Shown here: piece after piece, positions 8,177-16,838 of the stretch | Layout of the letters: each line of letters opens with the position of its first letter | How positions within the stretch are numbered: position 1 is the stretch's first letter | From: Bacteroides pyogenes_A | Lineage (GTDB): Bacteria; Bacteroidota; Bacteroidia; Bacteroidales; Bacteroidaceae | Direction: 5' to 3' (one strand) | DNA length: 64,000 nt | Assembly (NCBI RefSeq): GCF_048595595.1 | Contig: NZ_CP184347.1 | The notes under the pieces: generated by a model | The model's database searches: none | Told to the model about the DNA's origin: nothing | The model's input: only the letters and a program-made list of their open reading frames with translations | Made by a program: the position numbers and the translations under genes

Positions 8177-8686
8177 ATGCCGAGCGATAATAACCGGGAG
8201 ATATTCCCCCTTGTAGACGAGCAAGGAAACATCACGGGTACGGCCACCCGCGGGGAATGCCATAACGGGAGCAAACTGCTTCATCCCGTAGTTCACCTAC
8301 ATGTATTCAACGACCGGGGAGAACTGTACCTGCAAAAACGCCCCGAATGGAAAGATATACAACCGGGCAAATGGGATACTTCCGTAGGCGGGCATATCGA
8401 TTTGGGAGAAAGCGTGGAGACTGCTCTCCGCAGGGAGGCTTATGAGGAATTGGGAATTACGGAATTCACTGCCGAACGGCTGACAAGCTATGTGTACGAG
8501 TCGGACTGCGAGAAAGAACTCGTTTTTGTTCACAAAACCGTATACAACGGTAAAATCCGCCCCGGCAAAGAAGTAGCCGAAAGCGGATTCTGGACGATGC
8601 AAGAGATTAAAGAAAACTTTGGGAAAGGGGTGTTTACTCCCAATTTCGAACAGGAGTTTCATAAAGTCTTCCCGAAGTCTGTCTGA
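8177..8686 (+). CDS. Nudix hydrolase
   Basis: 169 residues from the ATG at 8177, which lies 14 bp after queA. The open frame extends far upstream, but only as a shadow of queA. The Nudix box spans residues 71-94 (GGHIDLGESV...REAYEELGI) with the expected Gly, Glu and REXXEE residues that bind Mg. The flanking pattern (PLVDEQGNITGTATRGECH at the start, HLHVFNDRGELYLQKRP before the box) is that of the isopentenyl-diphosphate-isomerase-like/YfcD subgroup. The substrate is unknown; housecleaning of nucleotide diphosphates is a general family role. Confidence 0.9.
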   Translation: MPSDNNREIFPLVDEQGNITGTATRGECHNGSKLLHPVVHLHVFNDRGELYLQKRPEWKDIQPGKWDTSVGGHIDLGESVETALRREAYEELGITEFTAERLTSYVYESDCEKELVFVHKTVYNGKIRPGKEVAESGFWTMQEIKENFGKGVFTPNFEQEFHKVFPKSV

Positions 8687-8774
8687 GTGTTGCACGAAAA
8701 AACAGCAACCATGCTCAGGTAAAAAATAAGGCATTAAAACTGATGAGGCAGACGTAATTCCGGGTAAAGCGAGA

Positions 8775-8876
8775 GCCACCTTGATATTCTGTTAAGAGGA
8801 ATCACTCTTTTCCTGCCGCAAGTGGGATATGATCCCGAATGCCAACTTGAAATTCTGTTAAGAGGAATCACTCTTT
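8775..8876. repeat. 36-bp direct duplication at the 3' end of the peroxidase gene
   Basis: 8775-8810 and 8841-8876 match at 34 of 36 positions with a 66-bp offset; the core AAGAGGAATCACTCTTT is identical. The right copy includes the last codons and stop of the minus-strand glutathione peroxidase gene. The left copy lies downstream and non-coding. Confidence 0.8.
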
Positions 8877-9410
8877 CTCTATCCAAGCGGTAATCTTATT
8901 GCATAACGGACTCTCCTTAGGAGTAGCGAATCCGACCCATTGTCCGTCCGTATCAATCATAAACTTTTGGAAATTCCATTGTACGGGAGCGTCTTCTTTA
9001 CCATTTTCCGTTTTTTCGGTCAACCACCGGTAAAGCGGCGCCTGCTCCTCGCCTTTCACGGAAATCTTCGCCATCATCGGGAAAGTGACTCCATAGTTTA
9101 ACGAACAGAAGGCGGCAATCTCTTCATTGCTGCCGGGTTCCTGCCCCATGAAATTATTGGCAGGAAAACCTATAATCACAAAATTTCGATCCTTATACGT
9201 CCGGTACAACTGCTCTAGCTCGGCGTACTGCGGTGTAAGGCCGCATTTTGATGCCACATTCACCACCAACACTTTTTTACCTTTCAGGGTCGATAAAGAG
9301 AAGTCCTTCCCGTCGATTGTTTTCACCGTAAAATCGTGGAGTGTCTTCTTCTGCGCACTTAGAGAAAACATAAAAAACAGACTCAATACGAGCAAAAAAC
9401 CTCTTTTCAT
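8868..9410 (-). CDS. Glutathione peroxidase-type thiol peroxidase, exported
   Basis: 180 residues from the Met at 9410; an ATG two codons upstream (9416) is also possible. It reduces peroxides with a Cys in place of selenocysteine. With numbering from the upstream Met, the tetrad is visible as Cys58 (ASKCGLTP), Gln92 (GQEPG) and Trp147-Asn148 (VQWNF). The first 20 residues (KRGFLLVLSLFFMFSLSAQ) are a clear signal peptide, so the enzyme probably acts in the periplasm. In bacteria such enzymes commonly use thioredoxin-like donors. The gene is monocistronic by spacing, and its 3' end is part of a short duplication. Confidence 0.92.
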   Translation of the reverse strand: MKRGFLLVLSLFFMFSLSAQKKTLHDFTVKTIDGKDFSLSTLKGKKVLVVNVASKCGLTPQYAELEQLYRTYKDRNFVIIGFPANNFMGQEPGSNEEIAAFCSLNYGVTFPMMAKISVKGEEQAPLYRWLTEKTENGKEDAPVQWNFQKFMIDTDGQWVGFATPKESPLCNKITAWIEKE

Positions 9411-9584
9411 ATACATTGCATATTTATTTACACTAATGAAGAAACGGTTTTATACGTATAATTGTTTATTCTTTGCAGGACGCACCTGTGAAAAAAACTT
9501 TTTCCGCATATTTCACCTTCACCAAGCGCAAATCATGAACGGAAGTCTATCCAAACGGTATACAGCATGCGCAAGAAAAAAAAG

Positions 9585-9629
9585 AAAGCGCCGTTTCTTC
9601 CTGCACAAACAGGATTGAAACGGCACTTT
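9585..9629 (-). terminator. Intrinsic terminator of the DUF4827-glmM unit
   Basis: AAAGCGCCGTTTC (9585-9597) pairs with GAAACGGCACTTT (9617-9629). Read on the minus strand, the stem is followed by a long T-rich run. It lies about 50 bp after the glmM stop. Confidence 0.8.
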
Positions 9630-9679
9630 CCTCTATAAATTCGATACTGCGTACAGTGAAAGCAGTAATTCAGGCCGGG

Positions 9680-11068
9680 TTATTTGGCCAGTTCGTTGAT
9701 TACATCCATAATCTGCCGTCCGATTTCCTCAGCCGCTTCCATCGTCGAGGCTTCGCTGTACACACGGATAATCGGTTCGGTATTGCTCTTGCGCAGATGC
9801 ACCCACTTATCGGCAAAGTCTATCTTCACTCCATCTATATCATTGATTTCTTCATTCTTATAAAGTTCCTTCACTTTAGCCAGGATAGCGTCCACATCTA
9901 TTCCGGGAGTCAGGTCTACCTTGTTTTTTGCGATAAAATAAGGAGGATACGTAGCGCGAAGTTCGCTCACTTTCTTGCCTTCATGAGCCAGATGACTGAG
10001 GAACAAAGCGATACCCACCAATGCGTCTCGTCCGTAGTGGCTTGCCGGATAAATAACTCCTCCGTTGCCCTCACCGCCGATTACGGCATTGGTTTCTTTC
10101 ATCTTCGTCACCACATTCACTTCGCCCACGGCAGAAGCATTGTATTCCATTCCGTACTTGCGGGTCACGTCGCGCAAAGCACGGGTCGAGCTTAAGTTGG
10201 ATACCGTATTGCCGGGCGTATGCTTCAACACATAATCGGCTACCGTCACCAACGTATATTCCTCGCCGTACATCGTTCCGTCTTCACAAATCATTGCCAG
10301 GCGGTCTACGTCCGGGTCTACCACAAAAGCCACGTCCGCCTTGCCGCTTTTCATCAGATTCATGATATCGCCCAGGTTTTTCTCAAGCGGTTCGGGGTTA
10401 TGCCGGAAATCTCCGGTAGGTTCACAGTAGAGTTTTTCCACATGTTTCACTCCGAGGCGTTCGAGCAATTCGGGAAGAATGATCCCTCCCACCGAGTTCA
10501 CGGCATCGATCGCCACGCGGAAATTCGCCTTCTTGATGGCTTCCACATCCACTAAATCGAGAGCCAGCACACAGTCGATATGCTTTTGGTTGTAAGACAG
10601 GTCTTTGCGATAAGAGCCCAAGCGGTCTACATCGGCATAGTCGAATTCTTCCGCTTCGGCAATGCGAAGAACCTCCTCGCCTTCGGCAGCGTTCAGGAAC
10701 TCGCCGCGTTCGTTCAGAAGTTTAAGCGCGTTCCACTGTCTGGGATTATGCGAAGCCGTAAGAATGATACCGCCCGAAGCGCCTTCCATCGTCACGGCAA
10801 GTTCGGTAGTCGGAGTAGAGGCCAAATCGATATCGACTACGTCCCATCCCATTCCCATGAGGGTTCCCACTACCACGTTCTTTACCATTTCGCCGGAAAT
10901 GCGGGCATCGCGGCCTACAACTATCTTATTGCTTTTTACCGTACAGGTTTTACGAATCAGCGTAGCATACGCAGAAGTGAATTTCACAATATCGAGCGGA
11001 TTCAATCCTTCACCCGCTTTTCCGCCGATGGTACCGCGGATTCCGGAAATCGATTTGATTAAAGTCAT
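9680..11068 (-). CDS. glmM: Phosphoglucosamine mutase / phosphohexomutase
   Basis: 462 residues from the ATG at 11068 (MTLIKSISGIRGTIGG); the open frame extends upstream into the preceding gene, but homology starts here. The phosphoserine loop is TASHNP with Ser106, and the Mg-binding motif is DPDVDRL. A C-terminal phosphate-binding loop reads RKSNTEPIIRVYSEA. The enzyme interconverts glucosamine-6-P and glucosamine-1-P for UDP-GlcNAc. The family is annotated as GlmM in Bacteroides, although phosphomannomutase activity cannot be excluded. It is 35 bp downstream of the DUF4827 gene on the same strand. Confidence 0.88.
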   Translation of the reverse strand: MTLIKSISGIRGTIGGKAGEGLNPLDIVKFTSAYATLIRKTCTVKSNKIVVGRDARISGEMVKNVVVGTLMGMGWDVVDIDLASTPTTELAVTMEGASGGIILTASHNPRQWNALKLLNERGEFLNAAEGEEVLRIAEAEEFDYADVDRLGSYRKDLSYNQKHIDCVLALDLVDVEAIKKANFRVAIDAVNSVGGIILPELLERLGVKHVEKLYCEPTGDFRHNPEPLEKNLGDIMNLMKSGKADVAFVVDPDVDRLAMICEDGTMYGEEYTLVTVADYVLKHTPGNTVSNLSSTRALRDVTRKYGMEYNASAVGEVNVVTKMKETNAVIGGEGNGGVIYPASHYGRDALVGIALFLSHLAHEGKKVSELRATYPPYFIAKNKVDLTPGIDVDAILAKVKELYKNEEINDIDGVKIDFADKWVHLRKSNTEPIIRVYSEASTMEAAEEIGRQIMDVINELAK

Positions 11069-11103
11069 GATCTTTTTAAAAAAAATATTTAATATGAATG
11101 TTC

Positions 11104-11760
11104 TTAGCTTTGCGCCTTCGAGAAGCTCTGAATGTAATAATAGTAAGGGGTGACATGCTGTTGTGCTGAAGAATGCCCCATTTTCGACGGAATGATAAGA
11201 CGAATGCGTGCGCCATTCCAAAGATAAGGCAGAGACAGCAGCCATCCCGCAGGTACGGCTGTGCTTTGGTAATAGCTCGACCACAAATAATCCATCTCCG
11301 TAAAAATACCGTAAGCGGAAGATGTACCGTTATTTACATAACGGAAAACAGCCGGTTGCGTATAAACCCTGCCCGCATCTTGCCAATCGGGCTGAAAGAT
11401 ATTGAAGCAAGCCGTTTCACGTGTCGCCACATTCTTTTCCAGGTAGCGGGCGCAAATTTCATCTCCGTTTACGAAATGCGCCTTGGTTTCCTTGTCGCCG
11501 CGATCGATGATTTGCAGATATACCCCGTTGGAGAAGGCCACAAACTCGTCGAAATCATCTCCCGCCTCTTTCGAAGCCGTGATGGTATCTTTCTCAAATT
11601 CTTCCAAAGAAATGACGCGAATGGCACTGTCTTTAATAAACGCTTTTACGGCATCTCTCTCTTCTTCCAGCAATTCAGCATAAGTTTTCGTGTTATCGCA
11701 CGATTGGAAGAGGGTTCCCGCCACCCATAAGGAAATCAATACAAATATAAGTTTCTTCAT
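11104..11760 (-). CDS. DUF4827 lipoprotein
   Basis: 218 residues with a lipoprotein signal peptide ending in LFQSC (Cys21). It is probably anchored in the outer membrane facing the periplasm. The body matches the Bacteroidota family DUF4827, which resembles FKBP-type folds; the aromatic stretch TEMDYLWSSYYQ and the ending IIPSKMGHS...VTPYYYYI are typical of FKBP-like C-termini. Enzymatic activity is not shown. It has its own perfect -7 box upstream and probably forms a unit with glmM downstream. Confidence 0.8.
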   Translation of the reverse strand: MKKLIFVLISLWVAGTLFQSCDNTKTYAELLEEERDAVKAFIKDSAIRVISLEEFEKDTITASKEAGDDFDEFVAFSNGVYLQIIDRGDKETKAHFVNGDEICARYLEKNVATRETACFNIFQPDWQDAGRVYTQPAVFRYVNNGTSSAYGIFTEMDYLWSSYYQSTAVPAGWLLSLPYLWNGARIRLIIPSKMGHSSAQQHVTPYYYYIQSFSKAQS

Positions 11761-11786
11761 TATCTGTCATTTAGCTATATTCTGTA

Positions 11787-11794
11787 CAAATGTA
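11787..11794 (-). promoter_or_regulatory. -7 box (TACATTTG) for DUF4827-glmM
   Basis: On the minus strand the sequence reads TACATTTG, a perfect TAnnTTTG, 27 bp before the DUF4827 ATG. No clear TTTG -33 element is seen at the right distance. Confidence 0.5.
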
Positions 11795-11879
11795 TTTCAA
11801 ATTCACGGAAAGTATGAAGAGCATGCTTCAAAGTTCGTATCTTTTAACCTTTTCCCATCCTCTTTTAACCTTCACTTTT

Positions 11880-12917
11880 TCAGCCGTTGGCGGTCAACAA
11901 AGGCTTATACTTGGCAAGGGCTTGTTCGAACACCGCCTTGGCCTCATCCATCGTGCCGAAGAACTCACCGCCCGAAGCGTTCAAATGCCCTCCTCCGTTA
12001 AAGAATTCCGCCGCCAACTCGTTGCACGGAAATTTGCCGACAGAACGAAGCGATATCTTGATTATCGGTTTTTCGGTATCTTCGCGCAGGAAGCAGGAGA
12101 AACAAACGTTCTTGATAGAGAGAGGAATGTTGACAAAGCCTTCGCTGTCGCCTTTCACATAGGCAAACTTGCCCTGCTCTTCTTTGGTCAATGTAATCAA
12201 GGCCGCATTACAATCGGAATAAACCCGCATGTTGGACAGGACGTAGCCCATCAATCGCAACCGGCTTTCAGAGTAGGTGTTGTACACTTTCCGGTAAATA
12301 TCGTCCTTGTCTATTCCTTTAGAGAGCAATTCGCCGATGATGAAATAAATCTCCCGGTTGTTCGAGTTATAAGTAAATCCGCCCGTATCGGTCATCATGC
12401 CGGTGTAAATACATTCGGCTCCTTCTTTCGTGATGTCGCCGAAATAGCCCATGCGGCAGATAAGGCGAAACACCAACTCGGAAGTGGAAGAAATAACGGG
12501 ATAGGACATGGTGATCCGGCAAAAATCGTCCGGATACAAGTGGTGATCGATCAATATCTTGCGGGCGGGAGATGCAGCTACGGCATCTTCCATCGCATCG
12601 ATGCGCTTCAGGGTGTTGAAATCCAGGCAGCAAATCACATCCGCCTCGGCAATCAGTTTATCGGCAAAGTCTTTGTAACGATCGTACAGCAGAATATCTT
12701 TGCTACCCGGCATCCATTTCAGGAAGTCGGGGAAAGCGTTGGGAACTATCACATGGGCTGTTTTCTCCTGTGATTCAAGAAAATGGTACAACCCTAACGA
12801 CGATCCGATGGCGTCGCCATCAGGAGATACATGGGATACGATTACGATTTTATCGGCGCGTACAAACCATTTGCTGAAATGGTCTATTTTTGCCTGTTCT
12901 ATAACTTTGGTCAGCAT
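11880..12917 (-). CDS. nrnA: DHH-family phosphoesterase (NrnA-like)
   Basis: 345 residues with the DHH/DHHA1 two-domain architecture. Metal-binding motifs are visible: SHVSPDGDAIGSS (about 28-40), CCLDFNTL, the name-giving DHH in LIDHHLYPDD, and the C-terminal substrate-binding GGGHLNASGG. NrnA-type enzymes degrade short oligoribonucleotides and dephosphorylate pAp, and in some species also cleave linear cyclic-dinucleotide products. It follows comEC on the same strand with a 215-bp gap and precedes DUF4827-glmM, which has its own promoter. Confidence 0.88.
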   Translation of the reverse strand: MLTKVIEQAKIDHFSKWFVRADKIVIVSHVSPDGDAIGSSLGLYHFLESQEKTAHVIVPNAFPDFLKWMPGSKDILLYDRYKDFADKLIAEADVICCLDFNTLKRIDAMEDAVAASPARKILIDHHLYPDDFCRITMSYPVISSTSELVFRLICRMGYFGDITKEGAECIYTGMMTDTGGFTYNSNNREIYFIIGELLSKGIDKDDIYRKVYNTYSESRLRLMGYVLSNMRVYSDCNAALITLTKEEQGKFAYVKGDSEGFVNIPLSIKNVCFSCFLREDTEKPIIKISLRSVGKFPCNELAAEFFNGGGHLNASGGEFFGTMDEAKAVFEQALAKYKPLLTANG

Positions 12918-13030
12918 GGTTCAATGAGGTGGCAAACGCCGACTGCGGGTTTCCCAATCGAGATTGCCACATTTTTTTGTTAGTTTAATCTTTTCATTCT
13001 GTCACGAAAGCATGGCCAAATCCTTTCCCG

Positions 13031-13060
13031 GCATTCGTCTTTCCGCCGGCAGACGTATGC
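13031..13060. repeat. Small hairpin resembling the ATTCGTCT repeat core
   Basis: GCATTCGTCT (13031-13040) pairs with AGACGTATGC (13051-13060) at 9 of 10 positions across TTCCGCCGGC. It contains ATTCGTCT and GGCAGACG, the same words that form the centres of the long hairpins at 27.8, 40.0 and 61.1 kb. It may be a degenerate copy. It lies between comEC and nrnA. Confidence 0.45.
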
Positions 13061-13132
13061 TGCCCGGATGGACTCCGGCGGTTTCCGGCACACTTTCATT
13101 AATTTCCGCAAATGTACAATATTTCTCCGTAC

Positions 13133-15229
13133 TTAAAGCAAAAACCGGACAGAACCTTTATCGGGCAAGGAGATAAAGCGGATTCCCAATTGTTCGCATT
13201 CTTTTTCGAAAAGACGCCTCCGCCGGTCGGAAAGCGACGCATCCATGACCACACACGAAGGGGCGAACAGCGGGACAAGTTCTTGCAAACGCCCGCCATA
13301 ACCGCGACAAAGATAGAGGTAACGAACCGGCAACGGGCTGCGCGTTGTTTTTCCGCGCCAACGATTATCGGCAACGATACATACGCGGCAATCGTAGAAA
13401 GTAAGCAGGCGTTGGCGAATGAAGAAGTTTCCTTCGCGATGGTCGGCAATCACATGTTTCGGCTCGTCCAGCCGACTGCGTTGCCAGAAGCGTCCTGCTG
13501 CGCGCCGCAAGCTTTCGGTATCGGGCAGGCTGTCCGCATAGCTCAGCCACGAGCGTCCGTCACCCTCCACGCAATGAACAACCGGACAATTGCGCAGGTT
13601 GTAAAAGACAATGCTCCGCTGCGGGCGATGGCGCCAATCCGTTATCGCACGGAAAGCGGCTAACGACAGCAGGCAAAAAAGAGCTATCTGAAGGTATCGT
13701 GCCCGGCGTATGTGCACAAAGCATAGCAGAAACACAAGAAAAAGGTAGGCGATTACGGCTTCCGCCGGGCTAAACCGGATGTGGTCGACAGACGCGTAAG
13801 GAAGCTGTTCCGCCCACTGCACAAAACCGTTGAGTGTTTTCAGCAGCAAGCGGACAGGAAACGCCGCGACAGCCTGCATCCCCGGGAAAGGGGTGAGCGC
13901 CAGCATCAGGACCGCCACATAGAGAATGGTTGTGACAAGCGGCAGAACCACGAGGTTGGTGAGCAGAAAATGCACGGGAAAACGGGAGAAGTAAACCCAA
14001 ACGAGCGGCGACGTGCCCACTTGCGCCGCAACGGACACACTCATCAGTCCGCCAATGTATGTGCCCGTTCGCCCTTTCAGCGAAACAAGCGGATAGATGA
14101 CGGGATGCAACAACAGGATGGAAGCAACCGCCAGAAAGGACAATTGAAACCCGACATCGAACAGCCACGACGGACGATAGAGCAACATAGCGAAAGCTGT
14201 TGCAGCCAGCGTGTTGACCGACAAGGACTTTCTTGCCAACAGGCTGCCGGATATCCAGATGGAAAACATGCAGACGGAACGAACCACCGATGGCGCGAAG
14301 CCGGTGACAAAGGCGAAAAGCCACAAAACGGCCGTCAGCAGAACTGCTCCCGCCACTCTTCCTGTCGGGGAACGCCTTGTTAAAGGCTTCAGGATAAACA
14401 GAAGCAACCCGGTCAGCAGGCCGATATGCAAACCCGACAAAGCCAATACGTGGCTGACTCCGGCAACCGAATAACTTTCGCGGATGTCTTCGCTCAATTC
14501 ACGTTTATCGCCTACCGTGAGCGCCGAAAGCACAGCCAATTCATCACCGTCGAAACCCAACGAACGATAAACATCGAGCAATTGCCCCCGATAGTTGCCT
14601 GCCAGACCATGCCACCCGGGAGGACGGCGCATCGGGAGTTTCGTCCATTTGCCCGAAGCCGCGTATCCCGTACCTGCTGTCCCTTTACGCAAGAGAAAGC
14701 GGGCATAGTCGAATTCATCGAAGTTGTTCCGGTTTGCCGGCGGAGAAATGCGCGCGAACACCAGCAATTCGTCTCCTTCGCGCAAGGCGGCCGCAGCGGA
14801 ATCCGCCTGAAAATAAACAATTGCCCGGCGAGAGACCGGATGAACGGACAGCGAATCGCGATACGACCTTACATCGACACGGCACAGGAAACTCTTCGCT
14901 TTTCGTTCGGGCTTGTCGGACAGAGATAGGTGATACGCCGTTTCTCCTTCGGGAAAAGCGAAAACCGACTGCCGGAGAGAAAGAGTAATGGCAATCCATC
15001 CCCCGGCGAAACAAAGCATCGTTACGGACAATCCGAAACACCACCGCAGGGTATGCCGCTTCAGGAAATGACACCCGACAGACAGCACGGCAAACAGCAC
15101 AAAGAGAAAAACGGGGAGAGACAAACCCGTCGGCCGGTCAAAAAACCGATCTCCGCAAAAAATACCTGCTATCCATGGAACAAGCAGACGCACGTAAGGA
15201 TATCGATGCAACGAGACAATAGGCAACAT
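13133..15229 (-). CDS. comEC: ComEC/Rec2-family DNA uptake channel
   Basis: 698 residues from the ATG at 15229 (MLPIVSLHRYPYVRLLVPWI). An N-terminal membrane pair and soluble DUF4131-like segment (about 1-200) is followed by the multi-helix Competence domain, with the diagnostic SGLHIGLLTG and FAPSVVRSVCMF motifs, to about residue 500. The C-terminal 150 residues occupy the place of the metallo-beta-lactamase domain, but I do not see its HxHxDH signature. That is consistent with a shortened Bacteroidota form. It forms the channel that passes single-stranded DNA through the inner membrane; natural competence of the host is not implied. It is separated from rpe by a repeat-filled 860-bp gap. 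Confidence 0.9.
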   Translation of the reverse strand: MLPIVSLHRYPYVRLLVPWIAGIFCGDRFFDRPTGLSLPVFLFVLFAVLSVGCHFLKRHTLRWCFGLSVTMLCFAGGWIAITLSLRQSVFAFPEGETAYHLSLSDKPERKAKSFLCRVDVRSYRDSLSVHPVSRRAIVYFQADSAAAALREGDELLVFARISPPANRNNFDEFDYARFLLRKGTAGTGYAASGKWTKLPMRRPPGWHGLAGNYRGQLLDVYRSLGFDGDELAVLSALTVGDKRELSEDIRESYSVAGVSHVLALSGLHIGLLTGLLLFILKPLTRRSPTGRVAGAVLLTAVLWLFAFVTGFAPSVVRSVCMFSIWISGSLLARKSLSVNTLAATAFAMLLYRPSWLFDVGFQLSFLAVASILLLHPVIYPLVSLKGRTGTYIGGLMSVSVAAQVGTSPLVWVYFSRFPVHFLLTNLVVLPLVTTILYVAVLMLALTPFPGMQAVAAFPVRLLLKTLNGFVQWAEQLPYASVDHIRFSPAEAVIAYLFLVFLLCFVHIRRARYLQIALFCLLSLAAFRAITDWRHRPQRSIVFYNLRNCPVVHCVEGDGRSWLSYADSLPDTESLRRAAGRFWQRSRLDEPKHVIADHREGNFFIRQRLLTFYDCRVCIVADNRWRGKTTRSPLPVRYLYLCRGYGGRLQELVPLFAPSCVVMDASLSDRRRRLFEKECEQLGIRFISLPDKGSVRFLL

Positions 15230-15501
15230 GATCGCTTCAAATCCGTTATTGATACATAAAGCTTTTAAAAATTCTTTTCCCGCATGGCCTCGTTGCAAAG
15301 TCCGGTGAATCCCTTCGCTTCTTCGCACTCATGTGCGGACTCCTCAGAAGATTTTCTTTCTTAGTTTCATGCAGTCTGCCATTTTCATCCTTCAAACGGA
15401 TAGAAGAGAGAAACTCTTTTCTCCGTTTCTTCGGAAAGATATAAGTCGTTGGCAAAGAGAAAGATAATTTGCGGAGGCCGTCGATTGAAAAAGGCGCCAA
15501 T

Positions 15502-15586
15502 GCTTTGAAAAAAACACGGCGGGCTTTGAAAAAAAGGCGGCGGGCTTTCAAACCAAACACGGCGGGCTTTGAAAAAAACACGGCGG
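15502..15586 (+). repeat. Short 21/22-bp tandem array, GC-rich type (4 units)
   Basis: Four units begin at 15502, 15523, 15544 and 15566. Each opens GCTTT(G/C)AAA and ends in a (C)GGCGG word. The unit is the same as the array at 47791-48000, 32 kb away. It runs directly into the 22-bp array that follows. The bases 15230-15501 contain no gene I can support. Confidence 0.85.
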
Positions 15587-15588
15587 GC

Positions 15589-16005
15589 TCTGTTTTCAAA
15601 CATCAGAAACGCTGATTGCAAGCATTACAAGCCCTGAATCCAAACATCAGAGGCTCTGTTTTCAAACATCAGAAACGCTGAGTCCAAGCATTACAAGTCC
15701 TGAATCCAAACATCAGAGGCTCTGTTTTCAAACATCACAAACGCTGACTCCAAGCATTACAAGTTCTGAATTCAAGCATCAGAAACGCTGTTTTCAATCA
15801 TCAGAAACGCTGATTGCAAACACTACAAGCCCTGACTCCAAACACCAGAAGCTCTGTTTTCAAACATCACAAACGCTGACTCCAAGCATTACAAGTTCTG
15901 AATTCAGGCATCAAAGGCTCTATTTTCAAACATCAGAAACGCTGATTGCAAACACTACAAGCCCTGACTCCAAACACCAAAACCCTGTTTTCAAGTACCT
16001 CAGGC
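15589..16005 (+). repeat. 22-bp degenerate tandem array, 19 units, with 66-bp higher order
   Basis: Units start every 22 bp from 15589, with one 21-bp unit near the end. Each opens with TCTG, GCTG or CCTG and carries a core like CAAACATCAGA or CAAGCATTACA. Three variants alternate as T-type (TCTGTTTTC), G-type (GCTGATTGC or GCTGACTCC) and C-type (CCTGAATCC or CCTGACTCC), giving a 66-bp super-repeat over much of the array. There are no spacers. It lies between rpe and comEC, both on the minus strand. Confidence 0.9.
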
Positions 16006-16089
16006 TTTAAAGAGCAGCGTCCGATTGCTTTTTCGTGAAAAGGTGAATGAGCAAAAAAACAATCGGATGTCTGCCCGGCAACGATTTTA

Positions 16090-16740
16090 CTATAACCCAT
16101 GCAACATCCGAATCATTTTCTCGGGTTCAGGATCGGCGAAAATTGCATTGCCTGCAACCAGCGCATCGGCCCCGGCTTCTACCAAGCGGGCACCCGTTTC
16201 GAGGTTCACTCCGCCGTCTACTTCAATCAAAGCCTGCGAACCGGTACGTTCTATCAATGCTTTCAGCTCACGTACTTTCTCCAGAGAATGTTCGATAAAC
16301 TTCTGTCCGCCGAATCCGGGATTCACACTCATCAGCAACACCATGTAGACATCGCGGATAATATCTTTCAATACATCTACCGGCGTAGCGGGATTGATCG
16401 TCACCGCCGGCTGCATTCCGGCTTCTCTGATCTGTTGAATCACCCGGTGCAGGTGCGGACAAGCCTCATAGTGTACGTTCATCGTATGAGCGCCCAGCGC
16501 CTTTACTTCGGGAATGAATTTCTCCGGACTGACAATCATCAGGTGAACATCCAAAGGCTTCCGGCTGAGTTTTGCCACGTACTTCAAGACCGGGAAGCCG
16601 AACGAGATATTCGGCACAAACACGCCGTCCATTATGTCGATATGTACCCACTCCGCCTCGCTGCGGTTGATCATTTCAATATCTCTCGCCAGATTTCCGA
16701 AATCTGCGGAAAGAATGGAAGGAGCGATTATTGGTTTCAT
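16090..16740 (-). CDS. rpe: Ribulose-phosphate 3-epimerase
   Basis: 216 residues, a TIM-barrel enzyme interconverting ribulose-5-P and xylulose-5-P in the pentose phosphate pathway. Signatures: IIAPSILSADFGNLARDI at the start, VHIDIMDGVFVPNISFGFPV with the metal-binding His and Asp, MSVNPGFGGQKF in the middle, EVDGGVN near the end and ALVAGNAIF. Length is standard. It is downstream of fmt by about 100 bp on the same strand, and its stop abuts the 22-bp repeat array. Confidence 0.97.
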   Translation of the reverse strand: MKPIIAPSILSADFGNLARDIEMINRSEAEWVHIDIMDGVFVPNISFGFPVLKYVAKLSRKPLDVHLMIVSPEKFIPEVKALGAHTMNVHYEACPHLHRVIQQIREAGMQPAVTINPATPVDVLKDIIRDVYMVLLMSVNPGFGGQKFIEHSLEKVRELKALIERTGSQALIEVDGGVNLETGARLVEAGADALVAGNAIFADPEPEKMIRMLHGL

Positions 16741-16838
16741 TTTTTATTTATTTATGGGATTCGAAATAGGTTAATTCAAATTCATACGATGTTTCAATTC
16801 CGGCATCACACTCCCCGCAGGCTATGCCCGGAAGCGTG

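Noticed and set aside
9680..11284. An N-terminally extended form of the phosphoglucosamine mutase
   Set aside because: The extra 72 residues are a shadow of the DUF4827 gene; homology begins at the ATG at 11068.
12921..12980. GTGGCAA/TTGCCAC stem upstream of nrnA as a terminator
   Set aside because: The T-run lies on the plus strand, where no gene ends, and the loop is about 30 bases; the support is too weak.
15502..16005. CRISPR array at 15.5-16.0 kb
   Set aside because: Units follow each other without spacers, vary in sequence, and no cas gene is nearby.
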